64,000 nt of DNA from an uncultured Porphyromonadaceae bacterium (GCA_900544305.1 UQUV01000014.1:1-64000); one strand, 5' to 3'; numbered from the stretch's first letter, positions 35,167 to 45,252 are shown. Made by a program: numbers and translations. Notes: generated by a model not told the origin, from the sequence alone.

Positions 35167-35673
35167 ATGAATAAAGACAATTTCTACAACAGGTTAATCG
35201 GTCTTCAAAGCAACATGAAGAATTTTGCACTGTCCTTGACTGCCAATCAGGACGATGCCGATGATTTGCTTCAGGAAACCTATCTCAAGGTGCTTGACAA
35301 CCAGAACAAGTTTGTGGACAATACGAATTTGAAGGGGTGGGTGATGACTATCATGCGGAATATCTTCATCAACAATTACCGGCGTGTGGTACGCAGCCGG
35401 ACACTGATTGACACGACGGACGATTTGTTCCATCTGAATCTTCCGCAGGATTCCGGCTATGTTTCTCCAGACGAATCCTATGGCGTTTCAGAAATAACGG
35501 AAGTCATCAATTCGTTCAGCGAAGAGCTTCGTCAGCCGTTTTCCATGTTTCTTGCCGGCTATAAATACAATGAAATAGCCGAGGAAATGAACATTCCGTT
35601 GGGAACGGTGAAGAGCCGAATTTTCTTCGCACGGAAGCGTTTGCAGGAAATTTTGAAAGATTATAACGCATAG
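35167..35673 (+). CDS. ECF-type RNA polymerase sigma factor
   Basis: A 168-residue extracytoplasmic-function sigma factor. Region 2 covers about 10-75 (DDADDLLQETYLKVLDN, NLKGWVMTIMRNIFINNYRR) and binds core polymerase and the -10 element. Region 4 covers about 112-165 (GYKYNEIAEEMNIPLGTVKSRIFFARKRL) as a helix-turn-helix for the -35 element. It is a single-gene unit between a consensus promoter and a strong terminator. No anti-sigma gene follows, so control must lie elsewhere or be transcriptional. The regulon cannot be read from the sequence. Confidence 0.92.
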   Translation: MNKDNFYNRLIGLQSNMKNFALSLTANQDDADDLLQETYLKVLDNQNKFVDNTNLKGWVMTIMRNIFINNYRRVVRSRTLIDTTDDLFHLNLPQDSGYVSPDESYGVSEITEVINSFSEELRQPFSMFLAGYKYNEIAEEMNIPLGTVKSRIFFARKRLQEILKDYNA

Positions 35674-35729
35674 CTGCAAAGCCGAAGTAGTTTTGAACAC
35701 TGACAGCAACACTTTTTTCTTATAACAGG

Positions 35730-35761
35730 CCGGCGGCAGTCCCCCATGAGGCTGCCGCCGG
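35730..35761 (+). terminator. terminator of the ECF sigma gene, shared with tamB
   Basis: ccggcggcag and ctgccgccgg form a perfect 10-bp GC-rich stem, followed rightward by ttttcttttttatt. It lies 9 bp from the convergent tamB stop and may serve both units. Confidence 0.88.
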
Positions 35762-35770
35762 TTTTCTTTT

Positions 35771-38700
35771 TTATTGCGGTATGACCGGTTTGCGTTTGTT
35801 GTCCGGTGGTGTCGAGTCGCTGCGCTCGGGCACTGTGGTTACCGGAAGCGAGTCAGCTGGTGCAGTAGCTTTTTCTCTTTTCGGTTTTCTGAACAGCCGT
35901 TCGAAGTCGTACTTGAAAACGACACCAACGCCTTGTGTTGTCAGGGCGTTGCGCACATAATAGTTTTCGTCGTTGTAGCGGTTGTATGCCTTCAGGCGGA
36001 TATTGCCGTTTTTTGTCAGCAGGTACTCTATGTCGAAGTCGCCGATAAAGTTGTTGCTGTTCATGGCGTTGTCGCGGTAGCCGAAGTTGCCGTTCAGCAG
36101 CAAGCGGTTGTTCAGCAATCGGCTGGAAAGGGCAAGTTCCACTTCCATGTCCGAGAAGTCGCCTTTGTCGCTGTGGAAGTTCGGCGCGATGGTCCATTTG
36201 TCGCTGAGTTGTCCCAATATGTTCGACAATTGGTTGGATATGGTGGAGGAGGCAACCGACGCAAGTTCGCTGTTCTTATTGGTGTTGCCCATGTACTCCG
36301 GTGTGTAGAAGCGGCTCAATGCAAGCAGATAGATGATTTGTCGGTTCATCATATCGTCAGTGCTGATGATGCTTCGAACCTTGCGGTATACGTCCTGTGT
36401 CAGTGTCGGGAATTCCAGGTCGAACGTAATGCTCGGTTGAGAGATGATGCCTGACAGGTTCAACAGGGCGTTGACCGGAACTACTGTACGGTTCAGTTCC
36501 TTGTCCTGTGCAAACGATTCGTCCAAATCCTGCAAGTTCGCATTCAGCGAGTAGGCAGCCGACAGGTCCACGTTGGCGCTCATCGGGTCGCCGTGGAACG
36601 AAATCGAACCTCCTTGCTTGATAGTGAAGTCGCGCATGATGATGTCCTGCAGCGTGAAGTTGTAGTGCCCTTCTTCCACCGTGTAGCTTCCGAACATCTT
36701 CATGTCGCGGTCGGAAGCGTATTCCAGACGGAGGTTGCCGTTGCCCGTAGCGCGGATTTTGTCGCCTCCGTTCGGATCCATTACCAATGTGATGGCAATG
36801 CCAGGATTGATGTCAGCCTGAAGGTTCATGCTGAAGATGGAAGGGTTGGCGGCCTGTGCCTGTTCGCGATTCAGTTTTTTCAGGAATTCGGGGGTGGCTT
36901 TCTCCAATTCCGCCTCTTCCTTTTCTTTCCGTTTGTCGGTAAAGGTTATAAAGGTGTACTCGCTGGCTTCCTGTTGGTCGGACAGCGTAAACGTGAAACT
37001 CGAGGAAGGAGAAGCGGCTACGTTGATGTCCAGATTGACAAATCCAGGACGTCCTCTTACGAACGCGGAACCGCTGGCAAACACTTTACCATACCAGATG
37101 GGGTTCTGGCGTTCGGTGGTATTGAAGCCCAACAGATTGTGTATGTCCGTAAACGAGAAGTCGAAGCTGGCTTCCTTGAAATTCTTATGGGTAATCTTGC
37201 CGTTAAGGGTGGCCGTGTTGCCATAGTCGTCGCGCACCGTCGCCTTAGGCAGAACGATGATGTCCGGGTCAAGCAGCACAGAATCGGAAACGGTATAGTA
37301 GACATTTGTAAAGTCCAGTTTCATGCGGAAGTCTTCGGCATAGAGCCTGCCGCGCATGTTGATGTCCTTGAATGTTCCGTACAGCAACGCTTCTCCGGAA
37401 GCTACTCCGCTGATATCAGACGAGAAGGCGGACATGAACGGTTGCAGAATCTTTACGTTCATGCGGTCAGGGCGGAAATGGAACGACAGGGAGTCGCGTG
37501 TCGGGTAGACAATACCGCGAACATACGTTTCCCGACCGTTGTACTGATGGATATCGGCGTTGATGACAATACCTTTGTTTTCATGATCCCAATAGCTCTT
37601 CAGGTCGGCATCGCCCAATACTGCCTGATTGTAGGAAAAACGGCTGACGAAAAGATTGTCAGTATTCAAACGTGGTGAGCCGGAAAGTGCGCCGGAAGCA
37701 TAGAAATCGCCGGTGGCATTTCCACTGAATGTCACGTGATTGATTTTCAGTGTCTCGAAAATATAACCGAGGTCAATGTCCTGCAAATTGAGTTTCACTT
37801 CATCCTCGTGGCTTGCCGAGACGAATCCGTTCGCCTTTATGAACTGATTTTCCCGGTTGACGTTGATGTCGCGCAGTTCAATGCGCTTGTCGCAAATATT
37901 GATTTTTGCCTTTTCGATTTGCCATGCCGTATCGTTTACGAAGAATTGGGTGGGGTTGACATCAATGCTGGCGGTTATGCTGTCGGGTGCGGTCTTTTTC
38001 ACCAGTGTCGACAGGCTGATTTCTCCGGAAAATTTCTTTTTCCGGTCGTAGTGCCAGGCAATGTCGGTGTCCAGTCGGTCGTTGGCAGCGTTACCGTTAA
38101 GGATAAGGGTGATGTTGCCGTTCTTGTGGTCGAGTTGTGTTGTAGCAGTCATTGTACACAGGTCGCTGATGCCGTCGATGTTGACGGAAAGGCTTGTGCG
38201 CTCGATTACCTTATTGCCCTGCATGATATAGCGTGCGGCCACGCCGAGGTTGGCTTTTTTCTGTGCTTCATTAACGGAGCCGTTGATATTAATAGGATGA
38301 ACCACCCGTATAGGAAGACGGAAAAACTCAGTCAGTTCGTTGTTTTCGGAAGCTGTAAAGGAGAAGTTGAACACGTTTTCTCCTTGTGCGGGTTCCGGTT
38401 CTGCTGACTTCTTGTGCTTGTTTGTTGTATTTTCGTCGGGCAGCTCCGCCATTAGTGAAGGGAAGGCTGTTGACAGGATGTTTTTCATTGTCGGAACAAT
38501 TCGTGCAAAATTGATATGTCCGTCAATGTGTCCGTTCAGGAAGTCAGTGTTGACTGTCATATATTTGCCTCCGTCTTTTTCACGGGAGGAAATGTCGAAA
38601 TGGTCAAGGTGGAGTCCGTTGTTGTCGGCGTCAGTGTAGCGGATGTCGGAAATGATGATATCGCCTTCCATGTTGTCCGGATTGTTGCCCGTAAAGGAGG

Positions 38701-40402
38701 CTTCGAGACGGGCGTTGAGTTTGTGGTCTGGATGCTTGGAGTCAAGGTTCAACTTGTCGAGACAGGCATCGGCAACCAGGACATCTATGTCCATCACCGT
38801 GTTTACGCCGTCAAGTTTTGCCAGACCGGATACGGAAAGTTGTCCGTTCGGGTCGTTGAGAGCTACGACGCCTTCCACAGAGTTGTTGTCGAAAACCACG
38901 TCAGTTTCGATTTTCTTATAGCGGTAGCCTTTGAAATCCAGATGGCGGATGTCGCCTTCCATTTTTCCCCTCAGCTTCTTCCCGTAGGCAGAACATTTCA
39001 ACTGAATGTTAAAGGCGGCTTCTCCCAGGAGGTTGTTGGCTGCGATTTTGTTCAGGTTCAAGCGGTTTGATTTGATTTGTCCGCTGTATTGGCGGAAAAT
39101 CTTTTCCTTGTCGAACGAATATACGCCGTTGAGGTATATCAGGCCGAGTCCGGAATTGATGTTACCGATATAGTTGAATTTTTTTAGGTCGGTTTTGAGT
39201 GTGCCGTTTAACGTAAGGTACTGAATGTCGCCAATCAGTTTGGTGACACCTGCTTTGGTTGTTCCGTTTTTCCGGAGTAGGGTGGCTATTTCGTGCAAAT
39301 TGGCAGTCAGATTGATGTTGGGTACGTCGATTCTCATCGAATCGGCTTCCGTCAGGTGGTAGACGGTTCCGGATGTCTGCAGGGTGAGCAATGATTTTTC
39401 AGATTGAAGATCGAACGTTTCCAACTCAAGTTGGCTGGTGTTGCCGCTGATGGCACAGGTAATGTAGAACGGCGAATCAAGCAGTTTCAGTGCCGGTACG
39501 AAGGCTTGGAAGTCGGCCGGGGTAATGTAGCTGTTACCCATGCGGAACGACAGGTTCAGACGGTCGAGTTCCTGTCCGATTTTTTTCAGGTCGGCATATT
39601 GCACGCGGATGTCTTCCGGTGTCAGGATAGAGTTGGGTAACTCCAGTTTGAGGTTGCTGAGTACCAACTCGGTCGGGTGAATGCCGGCCGTCAGGCTCAG
39701 GTTGGATATTTCGAGGCCGCTTTTCTCTTTGGCGGCAAAGCGTTTGATGTTGAATTCGTAATTGTCGTTGCTGATATTCGGAATCAGTATGTCGGCATTG
39801 ATTTGGCTGACGGCTATGTGGTTCTTGTCAAACAGGCAGCTGTCGGCTTTTGCCGGTTCGCTTTCGATGTCGAACGATGCCTGGCATTGGCGCAGTACTA
39901 CTGCCTCAAATGCCAATTGGAATTTTTTCGGCTCCTGGTTCGGCTTTTTGGGCTTGAAAGCGTCTATGAGAAACTGTATGTTGGTAGGGCTGTCGGGTGT
40001 TGCTTTTGAAATATGCGCATTGAGTCCGATGATTTCCGCATAATCGAAAACAATGGACCTGTCGATGATAAGTGACTTTAAGCTGATTCGTGCGCCAAGT
40101 TTGTCAATGCCCGCAAGGTGTTTCCCGGATTTGTCCGGAAGACATACGTCGTAGATTACTACTTCGCTGATAGGGCTGAACGACACTTTTCCGATGGTCA
40201 CGGGGGCGTCGAGCAAAGCAGTCAGTTCCTTTTCCGCTATCTGGCGGATTCGGTTCTGTGCCGAAGGCAAAGAAAGGAATATGTAAATGCCGGAATAAAT
40301 CACTACGAGCAACAATAGCGTAGTGACCAGGAGGCTGCGAATTATTTTATATAGAACGAAAACAGTTTTTTTCATTTCTTTGTTGTAGTGTTGGGCATTC
40401 AT
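35771..40402 (-). CDS. tamB: TamB/DUF490 translocation and assembly module protein
   Basis: A 1543-residue envelope-spanning protein with one N-terminal membrane helix (about 18-36, SLLVTTLLLLVVIYSGIYIF) and a long run of beta-helical AsmA/TamB-like repeats. The C-terminal DUF490/TamB domain (about 1050-1500) contains typical segments such as GRPGFVNLDINVAASP, YTVEEGHYNFTLQDI and NLSGIISQPSITFDLEFP. The TamB family bridges inner and outer membranes and is linked to barrel assembly or phospholipid transport. The tail is proline- and basic-rich. Met10 (40375), directly before the membrane helix, is a plausible alternative start. It is divergent from rprXY and alone in its unit. Confidence 0.9.
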   Translation of the reverse strand: MNAQHYNKEMKKTVFVLYKIIRSLLVTTLLLLVVIYSGIYIFLSLPSAQNRIRQIAEKELTALLDAPVTIGKVSFSPISEVVIYDVCLPDKSGKHLAGIDKLGARISLKSLIIDRSIVFDYAEIIGLNAHISKATPDSPTNIQFLIDAFKPKKPNQEPKKFQLAFEAVVLRQCQASFDIESEPAKADSCLFDKNHIAVSQINADILIPNISNDNYEFNIKRFAAKEKSGLEISNLSLTAGIHPTELVLSNLKLELPNSILTPEDIRVQYADLKKIGQELDRLNLSFRMGNSYITPADFQAFVPALKLLDSPFYITCAISGNTSQLELETFDLQSEKSLLTLQTSGTVYHLTEADSMRIDVPNINLTANLHEIATLLRKNGTTKAGVTKLIGDIQYLTLNGTLKTDLKKFNYIGNINSGLGLIYLNGVYSFDKEKIFRQYSGQIKSNRLNLNKIAANNLLGEAAFNIQLKCSAYGKKLRGKMEGDIRHLDFKGYRYKKIETDVVFDNNSVEGVVALNDPNGQLSVSGLAKLDGVNTVMDIDVLVADACLDKLNLDSKHPDHKLNARLEASFTGNNPDNMEGDIIISDIRYTDADNNGLHLDHFDISSREKDGGKYMTVNTDFLNGHIDGHINFARIVPTMKNILSTAFPSLMAELPDENTTNKHKKSAEPEPAQGENVFNFSFTASENNELTEFFRLPIRVVHPININGSVNEAQKKANLGVAARYIMQGNKVIERTSLSVNIDGISDLCTMTATTQLDHKNGNITLILNGNAANDRLDTDIAWHYDRKKKFSGEISLSTLVKKTAPDSITASIDVNPTQFFVNDTAWQIEKAKINICDKRIELRDINVNRENQFIKANGFVSASHEDEVKLNLQDIDLGYIFETLKINHVTFSGNATGDFYASGALSGSPRLNTDNLFVSRFSYNQAVLGDADLKSYWDHENKGIVINADIHQYNGRETYVRGIVYPTRDSLSFHFRPDRMNVKILQPFMSAFSSDISGVASGEALLYGTFKDINMRGRLYAEDFRMKLDFTNVYYTVSDSVLLDPDIIVLPKATVRDDYGNTATLNGKITHKNFKEASFDFSFTDIHNLLGFNTTERQNPIWYGKVFASGSAFVRGRPGFVNLDINVAASPSSSFTFTLSDQQEASEYTFITFTDKRKEKEEAELEKATPEFLKKLNREQAQAANPSIFSMNLQADINPGIAITLVMDPNGGDKIRATGNGNLRLEYASDRDMKMFGSYTVEEGHYNFTLQDIIMRDFTIKQGGSISFHGDPMSANVDLSAAYSLNANLQDLDESFAQDKELNRTVVPVNALLNLSGIISQPSITFDLEFPTLTQDVYRKVRSIISTDDMMNRQIIYLLALSRFYTPEYMGNTNKNSELASVASSTISNQLSNILGQLSDKWTIAPNFHSDKGDFSDMEVELALSSRLLNNRLLLNGNFGYRDNAMNSNNFIGDFDIEYLLTKNGNIRLKAYNRYNDENYYVRNALTTQGVGVVFKYDFERLFRKPKREKATAPADSLPVTTVPERSDSTPPDNKRKPVIPQ

Positions 40403-40496
40403 GGAGAACGCCGAAATCTTTCCTCCGAAAAACGGGTAGGGCGGTTGAGTGCCGCTTTGAGTGTTGCTCTCTTGTGGCAGTGCCGCATTCTTAATG

Positions 40497-40504
40497 CAAA
40501 GGTA
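40497..40504 (-). promoter_or_regulatory. candidate -7 box for tamB
   Basis: TACCTTTG on the minus strand matches TAnnTTTG, about 95 bases before the tamB ATG. No clear -33 element. Confidence 0.4.
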
Positions 40505-40639
40505 TATATTTTTATGGTAAATCAGTGGTTTTCGTTTTGCTTTTATGCGCTAAAAATAAAGAAGTAAGCGATAAATATGTTAAAATAAGTATTTTTGTGT
40601 GTTGTTTAAATAAATCGCAAAATTTTATATAAAATCAGT

Positions 40640-40669
40640 TTTGATTTTAAGAATTCTTTCTTAAATTTG
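40640..40669 (+). promoter_or_regulatory. promoter of rprXY
   Basis: TTTG (40640-40643), an 18-bp spacer and TAAATTTG (40662-40669) match the Bacteroides consensus; the start site would be near 40676. With the tamB box this accounts for the otherwise gene-free 40403-40745 interval. Confidence 0.7.
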
Positions 40670-40745
40670 CGAAAGCTATCACAGACGGACTGATGCCATG
40701 GTGGCGTTGGAAGTCAATTTGTTAAGCTTAGAAAATGTTGACACG

Positions 40746-42221
40746 ATGAAAAAATCGACAATTTGGATTCTTACGATAGTAATGGCGCTGACTTTTGTCG
40801 GTCTGCTCTATGTGCAGATTATGTATATGGAGGAGATGATAAAGATGCGCGAGCAGCATTTCTCGGAAGGGGTGAAGCGTAGTTTGTATGCGCTGTCGAC
40901 TGCTCTGGAGCAGAACGAAACAAAAAAGTACCTGGAAGAGGACCTGATGCTGGTTGACCCGAACCTTTTTGCATCTTCCGATCCGTTGGGACTTGACAAA
41001 AAAGGCAAGTATGGTTTGGAAAACGACTATAAGCTGTCGAAACCCAAGCAAGAGGAAATGTCGGACAAGTTCGGCGAGTTTCAGGAAGCACTGAAAGGGC
41101 AGTATCTCTATCAGAAAGGATTGCTCAACGAGGTGATTCTTACGATTCTGAACCAGTCGAGTACACGACCGATTACAGAACGTGCGGACTCGGCAATCGT
41201 CAAGACTTATCTGCGTACGGAGTTGGACAACAACGGCATCAACCTTCCGTTTGAATATGCCATTATTGACCGCCACGGCCGTATGGTGTATGAGTCGGAA
41301 AACTACGATTCGTCGGCCAATAAGGAAGAGATATTTACACAGACGCTCTTCCCGAATGACCCGGATGCCCGCCGCCACTATATGAACGTGTATTTCCCGG
41401 ACAAGGATAAGTTCATTTTCTCGTCGGTGACATTCATGATTCCGGCTTTTGCCTTTACGGTAATCCTGTTGCTGATATTCCTGCTGACTATCATCATGGC
41501 ATTCCGCCAAAAGAAACTGTCGGAGATGAAGAACGACTTTATCAACAACATGACACATGAGTTCAAGACGCCTATTTCCACGATTTCGCTGGCGGCGCAG
41601 ATGCTCAACGATGATTCCGTGAGAAAGAGTCCGAACATGATGCAGCATATTTCTACTGTCATCAACGATGAAACGAAGCGTCTCCGTTTTCAGGTGGAGA
41701 AGGTGCTGCAAATGTCGATGTTCGACCGTCAGAAAGCTACGCTCAAGCTGCAGGAGGTGGATGCCAATTCAGCTATCTATAACATTGTCAACACCTTTAA
41801 GCTGAAAGTGGAAAAGTATGGCGGATGTATCAATGCTTCGTTGGATGCGGAAGACCCGATTGTCAATGTCGATGAAATGCATTTTACGAACGTGATATTC
41901 AATCTGCTCGATAATGCAGTGAAATACCGTCGGGAGGATACTCCTTTGGAACTGAATGTGGTGACTCGCAATTTGCCGAACGGCCGCATCGAAATATCCA
42001 TTCAGGACAACGGTATCGGAATGAAGAAAGATGATTTGAAAAAAATATTTGAAAAGTTCTACCGCGTTTCTACCGGAAACCGTCACGATGTCAAGGGTTT
42101 TGGACTCGGATTGGCCTATGTCCACAAAATGGTGACAGAGTTGAAAGGTGATATCCGCGCTGAAAGCGAGTTGAACAAGGGTTCGAAATTTATAATTACA
42201 TTACCAATAATAAACAGTTAG
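40746..42221 (+). CDS. rprX: sensor histidine kinase RprX
   Basis: A 491-residue inner-membrane sensor kinase, the likely counterpart of Bacteroides RprX. The start at 40746 places MKKSTIWILTIVMALTFVGLL directly at the first membrane helix; a longer frame to 40698 adds 16 residues of doubtful value. A periplasmic sensor region (about 25-230) is followed by a second helix (PAFAFTVILLLIFLLTIIM). The phospho-accepting His271 is in NNMTHEFKTPIST, and the ATPase boxes are NLLDNAVKYR, DNGIGMKKDDLKK and GFGLGLAYVHKM. It precedes its response regulator by 4 bp. In Bacteroides RprXY affects stress and redox-related genes; the signal here is unknown. Confidence 0.92.
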   Translation: MKKSTIWILTIVMALTFVGLLYVQIMYMEEMIKMREQHFSEGVKRSLYALSTALEQNETKKYLEEDLMLVDPNLFASSDPLGLDKKGKYGLENDYKLSKPKQEEMSDKFGEFQEALKGQYLYQKGLLNEVILTILNQSSTRPITERADSAIVKTYLRTELDNNGINLPFEYAIIDRHGRMVYESENYDSSANKEEIFTQTLFPNDPDARRHYMNVYFPDKDKFIFSSVTFMIPAFAFTVILLLIFLLTIIMAFRQKKLSEMKNDFINNMTHEFKTPISTISLAAQMLNDDSVRKSPNMMQHISTVINDETKRLRFQVEKVLQMSMFDRQKATLKLQEVDANSAIYNIVNTFKLKVEKYGGCINASLDAEDPIVNVDEMHFTNVIFNLLDNAVKYRREDTPLELNVVTRNLPNGRIEISIQDNGIGMKKDDLKKIFEKFYRVSTGNRHDVKGFGLGLAYVHKMVTELKGDIRAESELNKGSKFIITLPIINS

Positions 42222-42225
42222 TATT

Positions 42226-42936
42226 ATGGAAGAAAGATTGCGTATTTTGTTATGTGAAGATGATGAAAATCTCGGTATGTTGTTGAGAGAATATCTTCAG
42301 GCGAAAGGTTTTAACGCAGATTTGTTTCCTGACGGAGAAGCCGGCTACAAGGCATTTTTGAAGGGCAAGTATGATTTGTGCGTGTTCGACGTGATGATGC
42401 CAAAGAAAGACGGATTTGCACTGGCTCAGGAAGTACGTACCGTGAACAGCGAGGTGCCTATTATTTTCTTGACAGCAAAGTCATTGAAAGAAGATATTCT
42501 GGAAGGCTTCAAATTGGGTGCCGACGATTATATTACCAAGCCGTTCAGCATGGAAGAGCTTGTATTCAGAATTGAAGCTATCCTGCGCCGCGTGAAAGGC
42601 AAGAAGGGCAAGGAAATTACAATGTATAAGATTGGCAAATTTACATTCGACACACAGAAACAGGTGTTGATGTTTGAAGATAAAATCACTAAGCTGACAA
42701 CTAAGGAATCAGAATTGTTGAGCCTGTTGTGCGCACATGTGAACGAAATCCTCGAACGTAACTTTGCTTTGAAGACAATTTGGATTGATGACAACTATTT
42801 CAATGCACGAAGCATGGATGTGTATATCACAAAATTGCGTAAGCACTTGAAGGATGACCCGTCAATTGAAATTATCAATATCCATGGTAAGGGTTATAAG
42901 CTGATCGCTCCCGATGTGGAAGTGAAGGCAAAATAA
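42226..42936 (+). CDS. rprY: response regulator RprY (OmpR family)
   Basis: A 236-residue OmpR/PhoB-type regulator. The receiver domain (1-120) has the acidic pair in LLCEDDENL (11-13), phospho-acceptor Asp55 in VFDVMMPKKDG, Thr83 and Lys105. The winged-helix DNA-binding domain (about 135-230) contains LTTKESELLSLLCAH and ARSMDVYITKLRKHL and ends GKGYKLIAP. It follows rprX by 4 bp and should be phosphorylated by it. A terminator follows. Confidence 0.95.
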   Translation: MEERLRILLCEDDENLGMLLREYLQAKGFNADLFPDGEAGYKAFLKGKYDLCVFDVMMPKKDGFALAQEVRTVNSEVPIIFLTAKSLKEDILEGFKLGADDYITKPFSMEELVFRIEAILRRVKGKKGKEITMYKIGKFTFDTQKQVLMFEDKITKLTTKESELLSLLCAHVNEILERNFALKTIWIDDNYFNARSMDVYITKLRKHLKDDPSIEIINIHGKGYKLIAPDVEVKAK

Positions 42937-42960
42937 TATTCACTGTTGAAGGTATGGAGA

Positions 42961-42993
42961 AGCGGTGTGACCGGTAGTGTCCGGCATACCGCT
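42961..42993 (+). terminator. terminator of rprXY
   Basis: agcggtgtg and cataccgct pair over 9 bp with one G-T pair, followed by tttttcgttttt. Confidence 0.78.
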
Positions 42994-43078
42994 TTTTCGT
43001 TTTTACAGTCTGATGGGAACGGAAACTATTCGAAAAATCCGAATTCTCGCCGTAGTCGGTTGAAAATTAGAAAAATGT

Positions 43079-43109
43079 TTTGATATACCGTGCGGTTGCC
43101 CTATCTTTG
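43079..43109 (+). promoter_or_regulatory. promoter of plsC
   Basis: TTTG (43079-43082), a 19-bp spacer and TATCTTTG (43102-43109) match the consensus. Transcription from about 43116 gives a leader of some 115 bases. Confidence 0.75.
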
Positions 43110-43232
43110 TATCTTGTGAATAAGACTGCGGCATGGCGTGGGGCGGCTTTTTTCTCCCTGTATGTGCGGTCGCTGAAGTTGGTCAGTGCGTTTGTGCTGT
43201 CTTTTGTTGAATGAAATCAATACATATCCGAT

Positions 43233-43970
43233 ATGAGAATTTTATTGCGTGTTTATCAGTGGGTGATAGCGATGCCTATCTTGTTGGTGGCAACGCTGTT
43301 GACAGCATTGATTACCATTTTTGGAAGTATGTTGGGAATGAGCCGTTCTTGGGGATACTATCCGGCACATTTCTGGGCGAAACTTTGGTGTATCCTCATG
43401 TTCGTGAAAGTGGAGGTGAGGGGACGCGAGAATATTGACAAGCGTACTTCCTATGTGTTTGTTGCCAACCACCAGGGTGCATACGATATTTTTCTGGTGT
43501 ACGGCTATCTGAACCACAACTTCAAGTGGATGATGAAGAAGAGTCTTGAAAAAATACCATTTGTAGGTTATGCCTGCAAGATTTCAAAGCATATCATGGT
43601 GGACCGTGCCAATACGGCTTCATTGCCGGAAACGTTGGCAAAGGCCAAGAAAGTGCTTAGCGACGGGATGTCGCTGGTCGTTTTTCCCGAGGGCTCACGT
43701 ACGCCCGACGGCAAGATGCGTCCGTTCAAGCGCGGTGCCTTTATGTTGGCGGGAGAATTTGGTCTGCCTATTGTGCCTCTGACAATCGACGGTTCATTTA
43801 CCGTAATGAACAAGAGCGCAAAAAGTATTAATCCCGGAAAAATTGTTCTGACTATTCATAAGCCGATTGTTCATGAAATGGACAAGGTGAAGAACAAGGA
43901 ATATATGGAGAGCATCATGTCGCAAAGCTATGAGGCTATACAGAGTGCTCTGCCGGAAAATCAAAAATAA
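43233..43970 (+). CDS. plsC: 1-acyl-sn-glycerol-3-phosphate acyltransferase
   Basis: A 245-residue inner-membrane acyltransferase that adds the second acyl chain to lysophosphatidate to make phosphatidate. It has an N-terminal hydrophobic segment (WVIAMPILLVATLLTALITIF). The catalytic motif NHQGAYD (NHx4D) is near 76-82 and the substrate motif FPEGSRTPDGKMRPFKRGAF near 150-169. The next gene starts 4 bp after it, so an envelope operon is likely. Confidence 0.94.
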   Translation: MRILLRVYQWVIAMPILLVATLLTALITIFGSMLGMSRSWGYYPAHFWAKLWCILMFVKVEVRGRENIDKRTSYVFVANHQGAYDIFLVYGYLNHNFKWMMKKSLEKIPFVGYACKISKHIMVDRANTASLPETLAKAKKVLSDGMSLVVFPEGSRTPDGKMRPFKRGAFMLAGEFGLPIVPLTIDGSFTVMNKSAKSINPGKIVLTIHKPIVHEMDKVKNKEYMESIMSQSYEAIQSALPENQK

Positions 43971-43974
43971 TTGT

Positions 43975-45210
43975 ATGAAGAAAATTTTAGTTGCTTGTTG
44001 GGTTGCTGTTTGTGCTGCGGCGGCTTTTGCTGTGCAGGCCAAAGCTGCGGATGATGCACAAGTCGTGAAGGCGGATTCTTTGAAGTTGGAGGTGTTGGCT
44101 GACAGTGTGGTGTTGGCGGCTGATACGGTGGCAGGCGATTCTGTGGCTGTCAAGAAAAACTTTTTCAGAAAGATAGCCGACTATTTTGCCACTTCCAATC
44201 AGTATGACCCGACAAAGAAAATGGATTTTGGCATCATTGCCGGTCCTCACTATAGCTCGACGGTTGGTTTCGGTCTGGGTATCGTCGCTTCCGGAATTTA
44301 TTCCCTCGACAAAAGCGACCCGACATTGCCGTTGTCCAATTTGTCGCTTTTCGGCGATGTTACCACTACGGGATTCCTGATGATTGGTGTGCGAGGTAAC
44401 AATGTGTTTGCCCATAAGAAGTACCGTCTGGACTATGGCGTGTATGTCTATACATTCCCGTCCAATTTCTGGGGCATAGGTTACGAAAACGGTTCGAAGG
44501 ATGAGAACAAGACGTCTTATTCGCGGTTGAAGTTTGAGGCAAAACCTCGGTTTCTGTTCCGCCTGTACGACAATCTTTTTCTGGGACCGATGTTGAATTT
44601 CCAGTATATCAACAATTCGAAATTCAGTGAACAGGGTTTGGCCTTGTTGGGCGGACAGGATTTGAAATTCAACGCTCAGGGAGCTGGCGTTTCGCTGATG
44701 TATGATTCCCGCGACGTGATTGTCAATGCCACCCGCGGTTGGTTTGTGCAGTTGGATCAGATGTTCTATCCGTCGTTCTTTGGCAACGACCACGAGTTTT
44801 TTTACACTGATTTGACTGTGTCGACCTATCATAAAGCATGGAAAGGTGCTGTTATTGCCGGTGAGTATCACTCACTGTTCAACTATAAAGATGTGCCCTG
44901 GCCGATGATGGCGCTTGTGGGAGGTCCGAACCGTATGCGCGGTTATTATGAAGGACGCTATCGCGATCGTAACATTATGGAGGCGCAGATAGAACTCCGT
45001 CAGCATCTTTGGAAACGTCACGGTATGGTTGTATGGTTTGGCGCGGCAAATGTTTTTCCTGATTTTGACCAGTTCAAGTTTCGCCAGACATTGCTAAACG
45101 GCGGTGTCGGTTATCGTTGGGCGTTCAAGCAGAATGTGAATGTCCGTCTCGATTTGGGTGTAACCAAGCATGGCGTTGGCTTCCTGTTCAATATCAATGA
45201 GGCATTTTGA
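43975..45210 (+). CDS. Omp85/BamA-like outer-membrane barrel protein without POTRA domains
   Basis: A 411-residue exported protein. The start at 43975 gives a clear signal peptide (MKKILVACWVAVCAAAAFAVQA). After a ~50-residue linker the remainder is a surface-antigen type barrel of the Omp85 superfamily. The loop-6-like motif is GGPNRMRGYYEGRYRDRN near 318-335 with the R-G-Y triad, and the last strand ends FLFNINEAF. No POTRA domain is present, so it is not BamA itself; such short Omp85 proteins may export or insert lipids or a specific partner. It is coupled to plsC. Confidence 0.83.
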   Translation: MKKILVACWVAVCAAAAFAVQAKAADDAQVVKADSLKLEVLADSVVLAADTVAGDSVAVKKNFFRKIADYFATSNQYDPTKKMDFGIIAGPHYSSTVGFGLGIVASGIYSLDKSDPTLPLSNLSLFGDVTTTGFLMIGVRGNNVFAHKKYRLDYGVYVYTFPSNFWGIGYENGSKDENKTSYSRLKFEAKPRFLFRLYDNLFLGPMLNFQYINNSKFSEQGLALLGGQDLKFNAQGAGVSLMYDSRDVIVNATRGWFVQLDQMFYPSFFGNDHEFFYTDLTVSTYHKAWKGAVIAGEYHSLFNYKDVPWPMMALVGGPNRMRGYYEGRYRDRNIMEAQIELRQHLWKRHGMVVWFGAANVFPDFDQFKFRQTLLNGGVGYRWAFKQNVNVRLDLGVTKHGVGFLFNINEAF

Positions 45211-45252
45211 TAAATTGGTGCAAATCCGTACAGTTAATTGAATTAAAATCGT

